A stretch of 64,000 nt of DNA from Clostridia bacterium (GCA_017430945.1 JAFRMB010000015.1:1-64000), one strand, 5' to 3'. Counted from the first letter of the stretch, positions 52,445 to 61,424 are shown. Notes: a model not told the origin generated them from the letters alone. Translations and numbers: made by a program.

Positions 52445-53986
52445 ATGTCTGGGGCAATCGTCGCATTGATTGCGCTGGTTGCGTTGGTTGTTGGCCTGGT
52501 GGCCGGTTATTTCTACCGCAAGAACGGCATGGAAAAGAAGATCGGGCAGACGGAGGAATTCGTCACCAATATGCTTGAGGACGCCACGCACAAGGCGGAG
52601 GAAAAGAAAAAGGAAGCCGTTCTGGAGGCCAAGGAAGAGATCATCCGCTTGAAGTCGGAGCTTGATAAAGAAGTTCGTGCCCGCCGCAATGAAGTTTCGC
52701 GGCTCGAGCGCAGGGTGAACCAGCGCGAGGAGCAATTCGACAAAAAACTCGACAACCTTGAAGCGCGCGAGGAAGTGCTGAACGACAAGTATCGCGAAGC
52801 CGAGCGCCTGGAGGCCGAGGCCAACGAGATGCACAAACGGCAGCAGACCGAGCTTGAGCGCGTGGCCGGCATGACGGCAGACGAGGCCAAGCAGATCCTG
52901 ATCGACCGCATCCAGAAGGACGCCTACCACGACGCCGCCGTGATGGTGCGCGAGGTGGAGGCACAAGCCAGGGAAGAGGCAGACAAGAAGGCCCGCAACA
53001 TCGTGTCCCTGGCCATACAGAAGTGCGCTGCCGACCATGTGGCGGAGACCACTGTCTCCGTGGTGGCGTTGCCCAACGACGACATGAAGGGGCGCATCAT
53101 CGGCCGCGAGGGCCGCAACATCCGCACCCTTGAGACCGCGACCGGCGTCGATCTCATCATCGACGACACGCCGGAGGCCGTGATCATCTCGGCGTTCGAT
53201 CCGGTGCGCCGCGAGATCGCCAGGATCGCCCTCGAGAAGCTGATCATGGACGGCAGGATCCATCCGGCGCGCATCGAGGAAATGGTGGAAAAGGCCCGCC
53301 GCGAGGTGGACAACCAGATCCGCGAGGCCGGCGAACAGGCCATCTTCGAGACGAATCTGCACGGCATCCATCCCGAGCTCGTGAAGCTGTTGGGCCGGAT
53401 GCGGTACCGCACCTCCTACGGTCAGAACGTGCTGCGGCACTCCATCGAGGTCAGCCATCTGGCGGGCGTCATGGCCGCCGAGCTGGGCGCGGACGTCACG
53501 CTGGCGAAGCGCGCAGGCCTGCTGCACGACATCGGCAAGGCCATCGACCACGAGGTCGAGGGTACGCACGTCACCATCGGCGGTGACCTTGCCAGGAAGT
53601 TCCATGAGAACGAGCTCGTGATCAACGCCATCCTGGCGCATCACGGCGACGTTGAGCCCAAGAGCGTCGAGGCGGTGCTGGTGCAGGCGGCCGACGCCAT
53701 CTCCGCGGCGCGCCCCGGCGCCCGCAGGGAGTCGCTCGAGAACTACATCAAGCGCCTGGAGAAGCTGGAGTCCATCGCCAACGGGTTCGACGGCGTGGAA
53801 TCCTGCTACGCCATACAGTCCGGCCGCGAGATCCGCGTAATCGTGAAGCCGGAGGACGTCAACGACGCCGGCACGCTGATCCTCGCCAGAGAGATCGTCA
53901 AGCGCATCGAGGCCGAGATGGAGTACCCCGGACAGATCAAGGTCAATGTGGTGCGCGAGACCCGCGCTGTCGAGTTCGCCAAATAG
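52445..53986 (+). CDS. rny: Ribonuclease Y
   Basis: The 513-residue membrane-anchored endoribonuclease starts bulk mRNA decay in Firmicutes. It has one N-terminal helix (about 3-22), a long charged coiled coil (about 25-190), a KH domain ([23 protein letters not shown], about 208-230) and an HD domain with [14 protein letters not shown] and [12 protein letters not shown], where His-Asp binds metal. The end RAVEFAK followed by TAG matches the normal family C terminus. GGAGG lies about 11 nt before ATG 52445. Confidence 0.97.
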   Translation: MSGAIVALIALVALVVGLVAGYFYRKNGMEKKIGQTEEFVTNMLEDATHKAEEKKKEAVLEAKEEIIRLKSELDKEVRARRNEVSRLERRVNQREEQFDKKLDNLEAREEVLNDKYREAERLEAEANEMHKRQQTELERVAGMTADEAKQILIDRIQKDAYHDAAVMVREVEAQAREEADKKARNIVSLAIQKCAADHVAETTVSVVALPNDDMKGRIIGREGRNIRTLETATGVDLIIDDTPEAVIISAFDPVRREIARIALEKLIMDGRIHPARIEEMVEKARREVDNQIREAGEQAIFETNLHGIHPELVKLLGRMRYRTSYGQNVLRHSIEVSHLAGVMAAELGADVTLAKRAGLLHDIGKAIDHEVEGTHVTIGGDLARKFHENELVINAILAHHGDVEPKSVEAVLVQAADAISAARPGARRESLENYIKRLEKLESIANGFDGVESCYAIQSGREIRVIVKPEDVNDAGTLILAREIVKRIEAEMEYPGQIKVNVVRETRAVEFAK

Positions 53987-54008
53987 CGCGCGAACGACCG
54001 ATATAGAG

Positions 54009-54038
54009 AAGCTGCCCCGATCGGGGTGGCTTTTCTTT
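54009..54038 (+). terminator. Terminator after rny
   Basis: AAGCTGCCCCGA pairs with TCGGGGTGGCTT (54009-54032; two G-U pairs; the GATC centre must open as loop), followed by TTCTTT. Confidence 0.75.
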
Positions 54039-54138
54039 GCATTCGAATGGCCAATGTTGCATATGTGTGCAGAAGTATTGCGCAAATCTGTAGTGTTTGT
54101 ATACTTACGCGCGGTTTGATGCGCGGGAGCGGGAAAAA

Positions 54139-54147
54139 TGGTATAAT
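54139..54147 (+). promoter_or_regulatory. Extended -10 promoter for the CapA-like gene
   Basis: TG (54139-54140), G, TATAAT (54142-54147), 31 bp before the start codon; no clear -35 box. Confidence 0.6.
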
Positions 54148-54178
54148 AATATCAGTATGCAATACAATGGAGGGCGTT

Positions 54179-56077
54179 ATGGGCAAGACGACGGCAAAAA
54201 AAGGGAAAATGAGCAAGAAGGCGCGGAAGGCAGCCGCCCGCAGAAGGCGGATGATCCGGCGAGGTATGATCTTCGGCGGCATCGCGCTTTTGTGCATCAT
54301 CGGCCTCATCGTGATGGCGCACGCACATCGCACGCCCGTGGATGACGGCTCCTGGTATATCAGTACCGGCGATCTGGAGATCGCCGCGCCCGGGCGCACG
54401 GCGAGCGGGCTCAGTGCGGCCGTCGGCCAGGTCTCCGGCAGCGGGGACAACAGCCGGTATGCGATCCCGATGCCTCAGCTGCCGTCCCGCGCGTCCGTGG
54501 TGGAGGCCGAGCCGGTACTCACCCCGGAGCCGACGCCCGAGCCCACCGAGGCAGCCACCCCCGGGCCGTCGCCCATCGTGACGCCCCAGCCCACCGCGGT
54601 CACGATCACCATCACCGCCGCCGGCGACTGTACGCTGGGCGGCAGCGTGAACCAGGACACCTATGTCAGGTTCAAGCGCGCGGTCAAAAGCAAGGGCTAT
54701 GACTATTTCTTCAAAAACGTGCGGCCTGTGTTCGAGGCGGATGACCTGACGATCCTGAATCTCGAGGGCCCGCTGACCGACACCGGCAAGGGGCGCCACG
54801 GCATCTATTGCTTCAGGGGCGATCCGGCCTTCGTTCAGATCATGTCCGGCTCCAGCGTGGAGCTGTGCAACGTGGCCAACAACCATTCGCTGGATTTCGG
54901 CAAGGCAGGCCTCTTGCGCACGGCGCAGGTGCTGGAGCAGGCGGGCATCGGCTGCTGCGGCTATACCAAGGTCTACACCGGGACCATCAAGGGCGCGCGT
55001 GTGACCGCGCTCGGCTTCGACAAATGGCAGAATGACAAGGCGGGCATCGTGCAGGCCATCCAGCAGGAGCGCGCGAACTGCGACCTGCTGATCGTCAACA
55101 TGCACTGGGGCCGGGAGCGCCACTTCGAGCCCATGAAGGACCAGGTGGACTGGGGACATGCGGCGATCGATGCCGGCGCGGACCTGGTCATCGGCACACA
55201 TCCCCATGTGTACGGCGGCGTGGAGCTCTATAAGGGCAAGTACATCGCCTACAGCCTCGGGAACTTCTGCTTTGGCGGCAATGGGAACCCCACCGACAAG
55301 CGTTGCATGATGTTCCAGCAGACCTTTGTGGTCACCCCGGGCAGCGGCCAGGCGAGCGACGGTGGCATCAACATCATCCCGTGTCTGGTCTCGGGCATCT
55401 CCAACAAGAACAACTACCAGCCCATCGTCATGACGGCCAGGGAAGGCGCGAGCCTGTGCAAGGCCATTGCGAAGTACTCCAATCTCAGCAAGAACACCCT
55501 CTGGATGGCAAACAGCTATCTCGAGCAGATCGGTCTTACACCATCGGCCGTCGCCACCACCGGCGTGCGCTGTGTGGACGTCAACGGCACGCAGCCCAGA
55601 GAGGCTGTGACCGTGACTGAGGAGGTCGAGGCTCTGGACGACGACGCGCTGGTCGGCGCGCTGGACGCAAAGGAAGACGAGTATGTGGGCAGCGGCTTCA
55701 CCGGTCGGGACGATGCCGATTACGAGGGCGATCTGCCGGCGGACGGCGCCGCGTACGACGCGGATGAGGAGGACGCCGGGGAGAGCGACGAATACGAGGA
55801 CTTCGCGGAGGACGGCTCTGATGATTTCGGGAGCATCGATACCGACGTATACGACGCTTCCGATGACGATGCGGATGCCTTCGACGACGGGGATGACGAG
55901 GCGTATGGGGCCTCGGACGACGCCGGCGCGTCCGAAGGTCATCAGACGCTCAGCCAGTCGGAGCTCATCACGTCCATGCAGGTGCAGGGCGGCGGCGAGA
56001 TCAGCGATGATCAGCGCAAGGCGGCCGAAGTGGAAGCCAAGCGCCAGATGTATCTGGATCAAATGATGGCGGGCTGA
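54179..56077 (+). CDS. CapA-family (PGA_cap) extracellular protein with acidic tail
   Basis: The 632-residue protein has a Lys/Arg-rich start (1-35), one helix (about 36-53) and a Pro/Thr/Glu linker (TPEPTPEPTEAATPGPSP). The CapA calcineurin-like domain (about 140-400) includes AAGDCTLGG, LNLEGPLTD, NVANNHSLDFGKAG, IVNMHWGRE and IGTHPHVYGG. Family members take part in polyglutamate capsule synthesis or other wall polymers. Residues from about 480 to 600 are an Asp/Glu-dominated low-complexity region, followed by a short conserved-looking helix. GGAGGG lies 5 nt before ATG 54179. The other capsule genes (capBC) are absent here. Confidence 0.85.
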   Translation: MGKTTAKKGKMSKKARKAAARRRRMIRRGMIFGGIALLCIIGLIVMAHAHRTPVDDGSWYISTGDLEIAAPGRTASGLSAAVGQVSGSGDNSRYAIPMPQLPSRASVVEAEPVLTPEPTPEPTEAATPGPSPIVTPQPTAVTITITAAGDCTLGGSVNQDTYVRFKRAVKSKGYDYFFKNVRPVFEADDLTILNLEGPLTDTGKGRHGIYCFRGDPAFVQIMSGSSVELCNVANNHSLDFGKAGLLRTAQVLEQAGIGCCGYTKVYTGTIKGARVTALGFDKWQNDKAGIVQAIQQERANCDLLIVNMHWGRERHFEPMKDQVDWGHAAIDAGADLVIGTHPHVYGGVELYKGKYIAYSLGNFCFGGNGNPTDKRCMMFQQTFVVTPGSGQASDGGINIIPCLVSGISNKNNYQPIVMTAREGASLCKAIAKYSNLSKNTLWMANSYLEQIGLTPSAVATTGVRCVDVNGTQPREAVTVTEEVEALDDDALVGALDAKEDEYVGSGFTGRDDADYEGDLPADGAAYDADEEDAGESDEYEDFAEDGSDDFGSIDTDVYDASDDDADAFDDGDDEAYGASDDAGASEGHQTLSQSELITSMQVQGGGEISDDQRKAAEVEAKRQMYLDQMMAG

Positions 56078-56088
56078 TACGCATGCGA

Positions 56089-56140
56089 ATGACAAGCGCC
56101 CCTTTCGACGGCGAGAGCCGTCGAAAGGGGCGCTTGTCAT
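56089..56140. terminator. 24-bp perfect hairpin between convergent genes
   Basis: 56089-56112 is an exact inverted copy of 56117-56140 around a GAGA tetraloop. The repeat overlaps the stop codon of the helicase gene (56137-56139). No U-tract follows on either side. It probably works as a shared terminator or 3' end protector. Confidence 0.6.
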
Positions 56141-57936
56141 GTCTGCGATGCATCTGCCAGTCTTTGCACCAGCTGTCTGATTCGCTCTCTGGCCTCTGTC
56201 TGATGCATGAACCGATCCTCGCGGGTCTGCGGGGCATCGCCCATGATGGCCACGAATTGACTGACCTTGAGCCCCAGGGCGTCCTGCATGTCCCGGTCGG
56301 AGCCGTTGGGGGAGACCAGGTAGTAGCACAGCAGGCTGTCCTGCTGGCCGATGCGGTGGGCGCGGTCCTCGGCCTGGCTGTGCACGGCGGGCGACCAGTC
56401 CAGTTCGCCGAACACCACACAGCTGGCGCGCTGCAGGTTGAGCCCGCTGGCCGACCTGAGCGATATGCACAGCAGGTCCGTTTTGCCCTCCATGAACGCA
56501 GAAGCGGCATCGTCCTTCTGGCGGTCGGTCTCGCGTCCGGTGATGAACCTCGGCCGGAGAGACTTGAGCTCCCTTTTGTAGATGTCCATCACCGCGTGAT
56601 GGTGTGCCATCAGCAGCACCTTTTCGCCGGCCTCCACCAGGGCCCTGACGAACGCGCATACGAAGGGCGCCTTGGCGATGCCGGTGGCCTGGCGCTGCTG
56701 CTGGGAGATGGCGTCTTCGATGATGGCCCGGCGGGCGGGATCGTCGGTGGCGCGCAGCAGCTGGAGGTTCGCGGCCACCGGCTTCATCAGCTCGCGATAG
56801 ACCGTGTCGTCCCAGTCGATCTCCTGCACCAGGCGGCGCTTGGCGGGCAGCTGTGCGAGCACATCGGCCTTGAGCCGCCGCAGCATCAGGCCCTCTGACC
56901 GCAGGTATTCGCCCAGCAGCTCCGGTTTGGCCACGACGGCGGTGTTGTAGCCGTAACACCACTCGCGGGAGAAGCTCTCCCAGTCGCCCAGGAAATGGAA
57001 GTCGATGATGTTGACCACGTTCCAGATCTCGCCGCCCTGATTGTAGATGGGCGTGCCCGACAGGCCGATGCAGTTCTCGCAGGACTCCGACAGCAGGCTC
57101 GCCGCGGAGTATTTGCCGGTGCCGTTTCGCCGAAGCTCCTGCATCTCATCGAAGATCACCGTGCGGAAGCCCTGTGCCGGCAACACGTCCTTCCAGCCGC
57201 GCAGCAGCAGGTAGTGGATGATGTAAATGTCCGCCTCGGGCAGCGCGTAGGGCTTGAGGCCTCGAATGACGTGCACCCGAAGGCGGCCGTCGGGGGAGAG
57301 GAAGCGCTCGACCTCCCGCTGCCAGTTGCGGATCAGGTGCGGCGGCACCACCAGGATCGCCGGATAGGCGGCGGTCGTCGCGAGGAAGGCCAGCGCCTGC
57401 ACCGTCTTTCCGAGGCCCATTTCGTCGGCCAGCAGGCATCGGCGGGTGGACAGCATGAAGCCCAGTCCCTGTTTTTGAAAGGGCAGCAGCTCGCCGCAGA
57501 AAGTCTCCCCGGGCGGCGAAGCCGTTTCGGGCATGCGCAGCGCCTGCTCGCGCCGGACGGCATACTCGCGCGCATCCTCCAGGGCATTTTCCCAGCGCAC
57601 GCGATCGGCCTCGCGGATCTCGAGCGGATAGCGAAGCATCAGCCAGTTCAGATCGCCGATGATGCGCCGGTGGGCGGTGAAGCGCGCCACGCCGCGTCCG
57701 CGGCCGTCGCAGCCGGGAAACAGCCGCTTGGCCAGCTCCGTCACGCAGGGATCTCCCTTGATGGTCCAGCACTTTGACCGGTGGTTGTAGGAAAGCGTGC
57801 CATAGGTGCGCGCGCCGGGCGGCACCTGCCGCAGATAGGCGGGGCAGTCGGGCTCGGGTGCGAAGACTTCCCGATCGTCCATGGTGATGGCGCCGGTACC
57901 GGTGTATTCAGGGTCATCCCAGAACCCATCGTTCAA
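56137..57936 (-). CDS. SNF2-family DNA translocase/helicase (SMARCAL1-like layout)
   Basis: The 599-residue protein has an N-terminal ~150-residue part (CWTIKGDPCVTELAKRLFPGC) and then SNF2 helicase motifs: I DEMGLGKTVQALAF, Ia VVPPHLIRNWQREVERF, II DEMQ (in place of DEAH), III LSGTPI, and IV-VI ending HSQAEDRAHRIGQQDSLLCYYLV. These are ATP-driven translocases that remodel DNA-protein or annealed DNA. The likely start is TTG 57936, overlapping the nuclease gene as TTGA with GGGGGTGG upstream. The overlap implies coupled translation with the nuclease. Its chromosomal role or defence role is undetermined. Confidence 0.88.
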   Translation of the reverse strand: MNDGFWDDPEYTGTGAITMDDREVFAPEPDCPAYLRQVPPGARTYGTLSYNHRSKCWTIKGDPCVTELAKRLFPGCDGRGRGVARFTAHRRIIGDLNWLMLRYPLEIREADRVRWENALEDAREYAVRREQALRMPETASPPGETFCGELLPFQKQGLGFMLSTRRCLLADEMGLGKTVQALAFLATTAAYPAILVVPPHLIRNWQREVERFLSPDGRLRVHVIRGLKPYALPEADIYIIHYLLLRGWKDVLPAQGFRTVIFDEMQELRRNGTGKYSAASLLSESCENCIGLSGTPIYNQGGEIWNVVNIIDFHFLGDWESFSREWCYGYNTAVVAKPELLGEYLRSEGLMLRRLKADVLAQLPAKRRLVQEIDWDDTVYRELMKPVAANLQLLRATDDPARRAIIEDAISQQQRQATGIAKAPFVCAFVRALVEAGEKVLLMAHHHAVMDIYKRELKSLRPRFITGRETDRQKDDAASAFMEGKTDLLCISLRSASGLNLQRASCVVFGELDWSPAVHSQAEDRAHRIGQQDSLLCYYLVSPNGSDRDMQDALGLKVSQFVAIMGDAPQTREDRFMHQTEARERIRQLVQRLADASQT

Positions 57937-58307
57937 GGCAGCGCCACCCCCCACAGACGATCCAAGGAAACGATAAAAACGGGCTTGCCGCAAAGGGTCG
58001 CCGGCAGCGATACGGCGCGCTGCACGACCACCACCGCGGCGTCAAGATCACTGCTGACGAGGTAGCGCCGAAGCTGCTTTTCCAGCGCGCGCTGGGAAGG
58101 CCGGCCTTTTTTCACTTCGATGCCCACGCGCCCCGCGAGAAAGTCGATGCGGCAGCGCGGCGCGAGCCTGTATTCGTGGACATACGCCAACCCGGCCGCG
58201 TCCAGTGCCTCTGCCACCCCGGCGTGGATGTCGTATTCCTCGGGCATCGCCGGCATGCGCACCGTCGACAGAGCGGCTACGATGCGGTCGATCTCGGTCA
58301 TATCCAT
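57933..58307 (-). CDS. Small PD-(D/E)XK-like nuclease domain protein
   Basis: In this 124-residue protein the segment CRIDFLAGRVGIEVKKGRPSQ has the D...E-x-K pattern (Asp50, Glu59, Lys61) of restriction-endonuclease-like folds. It is preceded by a helix (EALDAAGLAYVHEYRLAP) and followed by a helix (RALEKQLRRYL), as in minimal Mrr/VRR-type nuclease domains. ATG 58307 has no clear ribosome site. The stop overlaps the start of the SNF2 gene by 4 bp. The pairing suggests the two act together on DNA. The nuclease call is by motif only. Confidence 0.65.
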   Translation of the reverse strand: MDMTEIDRIVAALSTVRMPAMPEEYDIHAGVAEALDAAGLAYVHEYRLAPRCRIDFLAGRVGIEVKKGRPSQRALEKQLRRYLVSSDLDAAVVVVQRAVSLPATLCGKPVFIVSLDRLWGVALP

Positions 58308-58322
58308 ACGCGCAGGCGGCCG

Positions 58323-58544
58323 TCAGATGTCGTAGACGGCGATGATCAGAAAAAAGTGCAGCATCACCATCGCCAGCACGATGAGCCCCGCGATGATGGC
58401 CTTGATGATCAGCCGGCGCCGGTTCGCGATGCGCTTCACGGGATCCGGCTCGTCTGACCTCACATAGCGGATGAGGTTTACGAGGAACCAGATGGAGGCG
58501 ATGAGAGGGATGCCGTAGATGGCACAGATGATGGCGAGATCCAT
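58323..58544 (-). CDS. Small two-helix membrane protein
   Basis: The 73-residue protein has helices at about 4-24 and 47-70 joined by a basic loop (DPVKRIANRRRL). A strong GGAGGAAGG site lies 7 nt before the ATG, which supports it as a real gene. It ends 15 bp before the nuclease start codon. No family recognised. Confidence 0.6.
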   Translation of the reverse strand: MDLAIICAIYGIPLIASIWFLVNLIRYVRSDEPDPVKRIANRRRLIIKAIIAGLIVLAMVMLHFFLIIAVYDI

Positions 58545-58591
58545 ATGCTTTCCTTCCTCCGCAGCTGGCGGTATGGCGCGATCGGGACGGT

Positions 58592-59236
58592 TCAGCGGAT
58601 CGCGTTGTCGCGGGCTCTCTCCGGGATGCGTTCGAGGATGAAGTCCTCCACAAAGTCGATGTCATCGAACTGCGCGTACACCTGGAACTTGCCGCCGATG
58701 AGCGACAGATCGATCATGTCCCAGTCCCGGTGGCGCTTGAATCGGGTGATCGAGGCAAATGTGACGTTCGAGACCTCGTCCAGCGTGGGGCGCCAACGGC
58801 CGCGCACCCTTCTGGAGCCGACGAGCGAGCCGAAGAGCCGCATCGAATCCCTGCCGACCCTGAAGCCTTGCTTTACCGGATCCGACCAGACGATCCCGAT
58901 CCCGTCCTCGCGCATGGCGTAGCGGATGCGGTAGCGGCCGCCCTTGATCCAGGCGGCGATGTAGAACCCGACCAGGTACAGCACCGCCATCAGCGCCCCC
59001 AATGCCAGGCCGGTCAGGAATATGCCGCGAACGAAGGGATCGCTGAAGTCGCGGCTTATGAGCCCCGTGAACAGAGCTCCGCCCAGAGAGACGCCGAGGA
59101 ACGTGAACAGGTTGATCTTTTCCAGCATATACAGCATGGAACGGTTTTCATACATATCCATGTCGTAGTACCAGCGATAGACACCGTCATCGTCCAGGGT
59201 CACCCGGCTCGTATAGTTGTCAGATCCTTCGCTCAT
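58592..59236 (-). CDS. Two-helix membrane protein with YcxB-like C-terminal region
   Basis: The 214-residue protein has an N-terminal acidic part, two helices (about 45-66 and 72-95), and a soluble part (YRIRYAMREDGIGIVWSD...ISNVTFASITRFKRH-like) that resembles bacterial PH-like YcxB domains. ATG 59236 follows GGGAGG by 8 nt; the longer frame lacks a site. Function unknown. It heads the gene row that leads to the small membrane protein, nuclease and helicase. Confidence 0.6.
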   Translation of the reverse strand: MSEGSDNYTSRVTLDDDGVYRWYYDMDMYENRSMLYMLEKINLFTFLGVSLGGALFTGLISRDFSDPFVRGIFLTGLALGALMAVLYLVGFYIAAWIKGGRYRIRYAMREDGIGIVWSDPVKQGFRVGRDSMRLFGSLVGSRRVRGRWRPTLDEVSNVTFASITRFKRHRDWDMIDLSLIGGKFQVYAQFDDIDFVEDFILERIPERARDNAIR

Positions 59237-59301
59237 GGTACGCCTCCCGGCGATATCTGTCCTTCTGCCGGCGATCGGTCCGGGACCGGTCGCCGGGGCG
59301 G

Positions 59302-60180
59302 TCAATAAAGCAGCTGTGCCAGCTGTTCCGGCAGCGCCGAAGCACACCGGACGGTCTCTCCGGTGACGGGGTGTGTCACGCGGACGAGCGCCGAATGCAG
59401 CGCGAACCGGCCGGGCAACCGTGCATCCTCGGTGCCGTACAGGAAGTCCCCGACGATGGGGAAGCCCAGGTGCGCCAGATGCACGCGGATCTGATGGGTG
59501 CGGCCGGTCTCGAGCCGCAGGCGCACGAGGGAGCGGCCCCCGCCGGCCCGGAGCACGCGGTAGTGCGTCACGGCGCTCTGGCCGTGCTCGGCATCGACGA
59601 CGCGGCGCACGGTGGCGGCGGCTTCCTTGGCGATGGGCGCATCGATGATCCCCGCGCCTTCCATGCGCCCCTCGACGACGGCGAGGTATTCCCGAACGAA
59701 GGCGTCCGTGTGCAGCTGCCGCTGCAGGCGCTGCGCGGCATGGGCGTTTTTAGCGGCGACCATCAGGCCGCTCGTGCCCTTGTCCAGCCGGTTCAGCGGG
59801 CGGAACACGAAGCCGGGCACGTCGCGATAGCGCCAGGCCAGCCGGTTCTCCAGCGTCATCGACGACTGCTTCGGCGAACACTGGCACGCCAGCGGAGCGG
59901 GCTTGTCGATAATGATGAGATCCTCGTCCTCAAAGGCCACGGTCACCGGCGTCGGGTCGGGGACGACCGGTGCGCGGGGCGCATCGTCCAGCAACACGGA
60001 GACCACGTCTCCGGGCTGCAGCCGATGGTCGGCATGGACGGGCACGCCGTTGACGAGCAGCCCGCCGCGCATTTTCAGCGACGCGAACTGGTGATAAGAC
60101 ACACCCATATCGCCGCGCACCAGGTATTTCACCTGGCGCCCGGCGTCGTTCTGCGCAGCGATGCGATCAAGCCGCCTCAT
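59302..60180 (-). CDS. RluA-family RNA pseudouridine synthase
   Basis: The 292-residue protein has an S4-like N-terminal domain (YLVRGDMGVSYHQFASLKMRGGLLVNGVPVHAD-type) and the catalytic domain with RPLNRLDKGTSGLMV, where Asp is the catalytic residue. GRTHQIRVHLAHLGFPIVGD follows. It converts uridines to pseudouridine in rRNA or tRNA. ATG 60180 follows GGAGG by 6 nt. Several paralogues are usual in Firmicutes, so the site is not assigned. Confidence 0.93.
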   Translation of the reverse strand: MRRLDRIAAQNDAGRQVKYLVRGDMGVSYHQFASLKMRGGLLVNGVPVHADHRLQPGDVVSVLLDDAPRAPVVPDPTPVTVAFEDEDLIIIDKPAPLACQCSPKQSSMTLENRLAWRYRDVPGFVFRPLNRLDKGTSGLMVAAKNAHAAQRLQRQLHTDAFVREYLAVVEGRMEGAGIIDAPIAKEAAATVRRVVDAEHGQSAVTHYRVLRAGGGRSLVRLRLETGRTHQIRVHLAHLGFPIVGDFLYGTEDARLPGRFALHSALVRVTHPVTGETVRCASALPEQLAQLLY

Positions 60181-60264
60181 ACGATGCCTCCGAGCCTGCG
60201 AAGGCCGCGCCGGCTTCCGGCGCGCAGCGCCCGGCCCCGATCCGGCCTGCAAGGGCTCAGTTCC

Positions 60265-60292
60265 ATTATAGCATACGCGCGCAAATGCGCAA
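60265..60292 (-). promoter_or_regulatory. Promoter for the pseudouridine synthase gene
   Basis: On the minus strand TTGCGC (60287-60292), 16 bp, TATAAT (60265-60270). Confidence 0.65.
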
Positions 60293-60355
60293 GCGGCGCA
60301 GTATGGCGGCGCGTCCGGTCTTCGTCTGAGCAACGTGGCCGCGCGTCATGCGACT

Positions 60356-60748
60356 TCAGAATTCCACCGTCCGCGGAGCCGCGGTGAAGCTTGAGAAGGT
60401 GGCCGTGGCGTGTTCGAAATACAGGATCTCGGTGTTGTCATCGTCGGCGGCGTACATGGCCTTGAGGGAGGGGTAGGCATCCAGCATGTGGGCTTTGGCG
60501 TCGACGCGCTCGTCCCGCTTCAGCGTGCCAGCCACGCGCAGCCACACGCCGTCGCTGAACGCGCAGATCTCGACCCTGGGGTTGTCCTGGATCTGACGGC
60601 TCACGTCCTTGACCTTGCCGGTCTGTATGCACAGATGACCGTCATAGATATCGATGGTGCCGAACGGACGCACGCGCGGCTGATCGCCGTCCATCGTGGC
60701 CAGGTAATAGGTGCCGCACTGCTTGAGAAACGCGTAGACTTCGTTCAT
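60356..60748 (-). CDS. Pyridoxamine 5'-phosphate oxidase-like flavin protein
   Basis: The 130-residue split-barrel protein begins MNEVYAFLKQCGTYYLATMDGDQPRVRPFG. It has LCIQTGKVKDVSRQIQDNPRVEICAF, the FMN-binding pattern of the small PNPOx-like family. These proteins bind FMN, F420 or heme, and their roles are varied. ATG 60748 is chosen because GGAGGT lies 7 nt upstream; an ATG two codons earlier sits only 1 nt from that site. It has its own promoter. Confidence 0.85.
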   Translation of the reverse strand: MNEVYAFLKQCGTYYLATMDGDQPRVRPFGTIDIYDGHLCIQTGKVKDVSRQIQDNPRVEICAFSDGVWLRVAGTLKRDERVDAKAHMLDAYPSLKAMYAADDDNTEILYFEHATATFSSFTAAPRTVEF

Positions 60749-60776
60749 GTCCATACCTCCGTCGTGGGTTTTTATC

Positions 60777-60805
60777 ATTATAGCAGGCCGGGCGGGCGAT
60801 GTAAA
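60777..60805 (-). promoter_or_regulatory. Promoter for the PNPOx-like gene
   Basis: On the minus strand TTTACA (60800-60805), 17 bp, TATAAT (60777-60782). Confidence 0.8.
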
Positions 60806-60819
60806 GCGGCGTTTTCCGA

Positions 60820-60848
60820 TTGACAAGGGCGGCTGCCTGTGCTAAGCT
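60820..60848 (+). promoter_or_regulatory. Promoter for rpiB
   Basis: TTGACA (60820-60825), 17 bp, TAAGCT (60843-60848). Its -35 box is only 14 bp from the -35 of the divergent PNPOx-like promoter, so the two polymerases would compete. Confidence 0.65.
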
Positions 60849-60896
60849 TGACACAGCATCAACTCGCCGCGGCGAGTATGAAAGGACGGTCTCGGC

Positions 60897-61349
60897 ATGA
60901 GGATCGCAATCGGCAACGATCACGGCGGCGTGGAGCTGAAGCGCCACCTGGTGGCGTATCTGACGGAAAAGGGCTATGAGATGATCGATCTGGGCGCGCA
61001 GACGGACGCGAGCTGCCACTATCCGGTGTTCGGTCAGCGCGTGGGACGCGCGGTGGTGGCCGGGGAGGCGGACTATGGCATACTGATCTGCGGCACCGGC
61101 ATCGGCATCTCCATCGCGGCCAACAAGGTGGACGGCGTGCGCTGCGCGCTGTGTTCGGAGCCGGTCAGCGCAAGGCTCGCCCGAGAGCACAACAACGCCA
61201 ACATCGTCGCCATGGGCGCGCGGACCATCGGCCCCGTGATGGCCGAGGGCATCGTGGACGTGTTCCTGAACACCGAATTCCAGGGCGGACGCCACGCCAT
61301 CCGCGTGGGCATGTTCGAGCGGATCGAAAAGGGAGAGACGCTGGAATAA
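60897..61349 (+). CDS. rpiB: Ribose-5-phosphate isomerase B
   Basis: The 150-residue enzyme interconverts ribose-5-phosphate and ribulose-5-phosphate. It shows MRIAIGNDHGGVELKRHL, the catalytic Cys loop LICGTGIGISIAANKVDGVRCAL and AREHNNANIVAMGARTIG. It could equally act on allose-6-phosphate. AAAGGA lies about 10 nt before the ATG. Monocistronic. Confidence 0.96.
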   Translation: MRIAIGNDHGGVELKRHLVAYLTEKGYEMIDLGAQTDASCHYPVFGQRVGRAVVAGEADYGILICGTGIGISIAANKVDGVRCALCSEPVSARLAREHNNANIVAMGARTIGPVMAEGIVDVFLNTEFQGGRHAIRVGMFERIEKGETLE

Positions 61350-61369
61350 GGCAGAGCTGCAGCATTGAC

Positions 61370-61401
61370 ATGCCCGGAACGCATATCGGCGTTCCGGGCA
61401 T
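61370..61401. terminator. Hairpin shared by rpiB and hslU
   Basis: ATGCCCGGAACGC (61370-61382) pairs with GCGTTCCGGGCAT (61389-61401), with a 6-nt loop. It is followed by TATCTGT on the plus strand and GTCAATG on the minus strand. The U-tracts are poor. Confidence 0.65.
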
Positions 61402-61424
61402 TATCTGTATCCGATCGCGGGAGA

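Noticed and set aside
56089..56140. Terminal inverted repeat of a transposon
   Set aside because: The two arms are separated by only four bases and lie between two convergent gene ends, so a terminator-like hairpin is the simpler reading.
54152..56962. A 936-codon minus-strand open frame
   Set aside because: It is antisense to the CapA-like gene and the SNF2 gene end, has no ribosome site and no recognisable domain. Its His/Val/Gly/Ala-rich composition is typical of GC-driven shadow frames. Similar long frames at 10594-13014, 13408-15546, 28960-31092 and 31034-33028 were rejected for the same reason.
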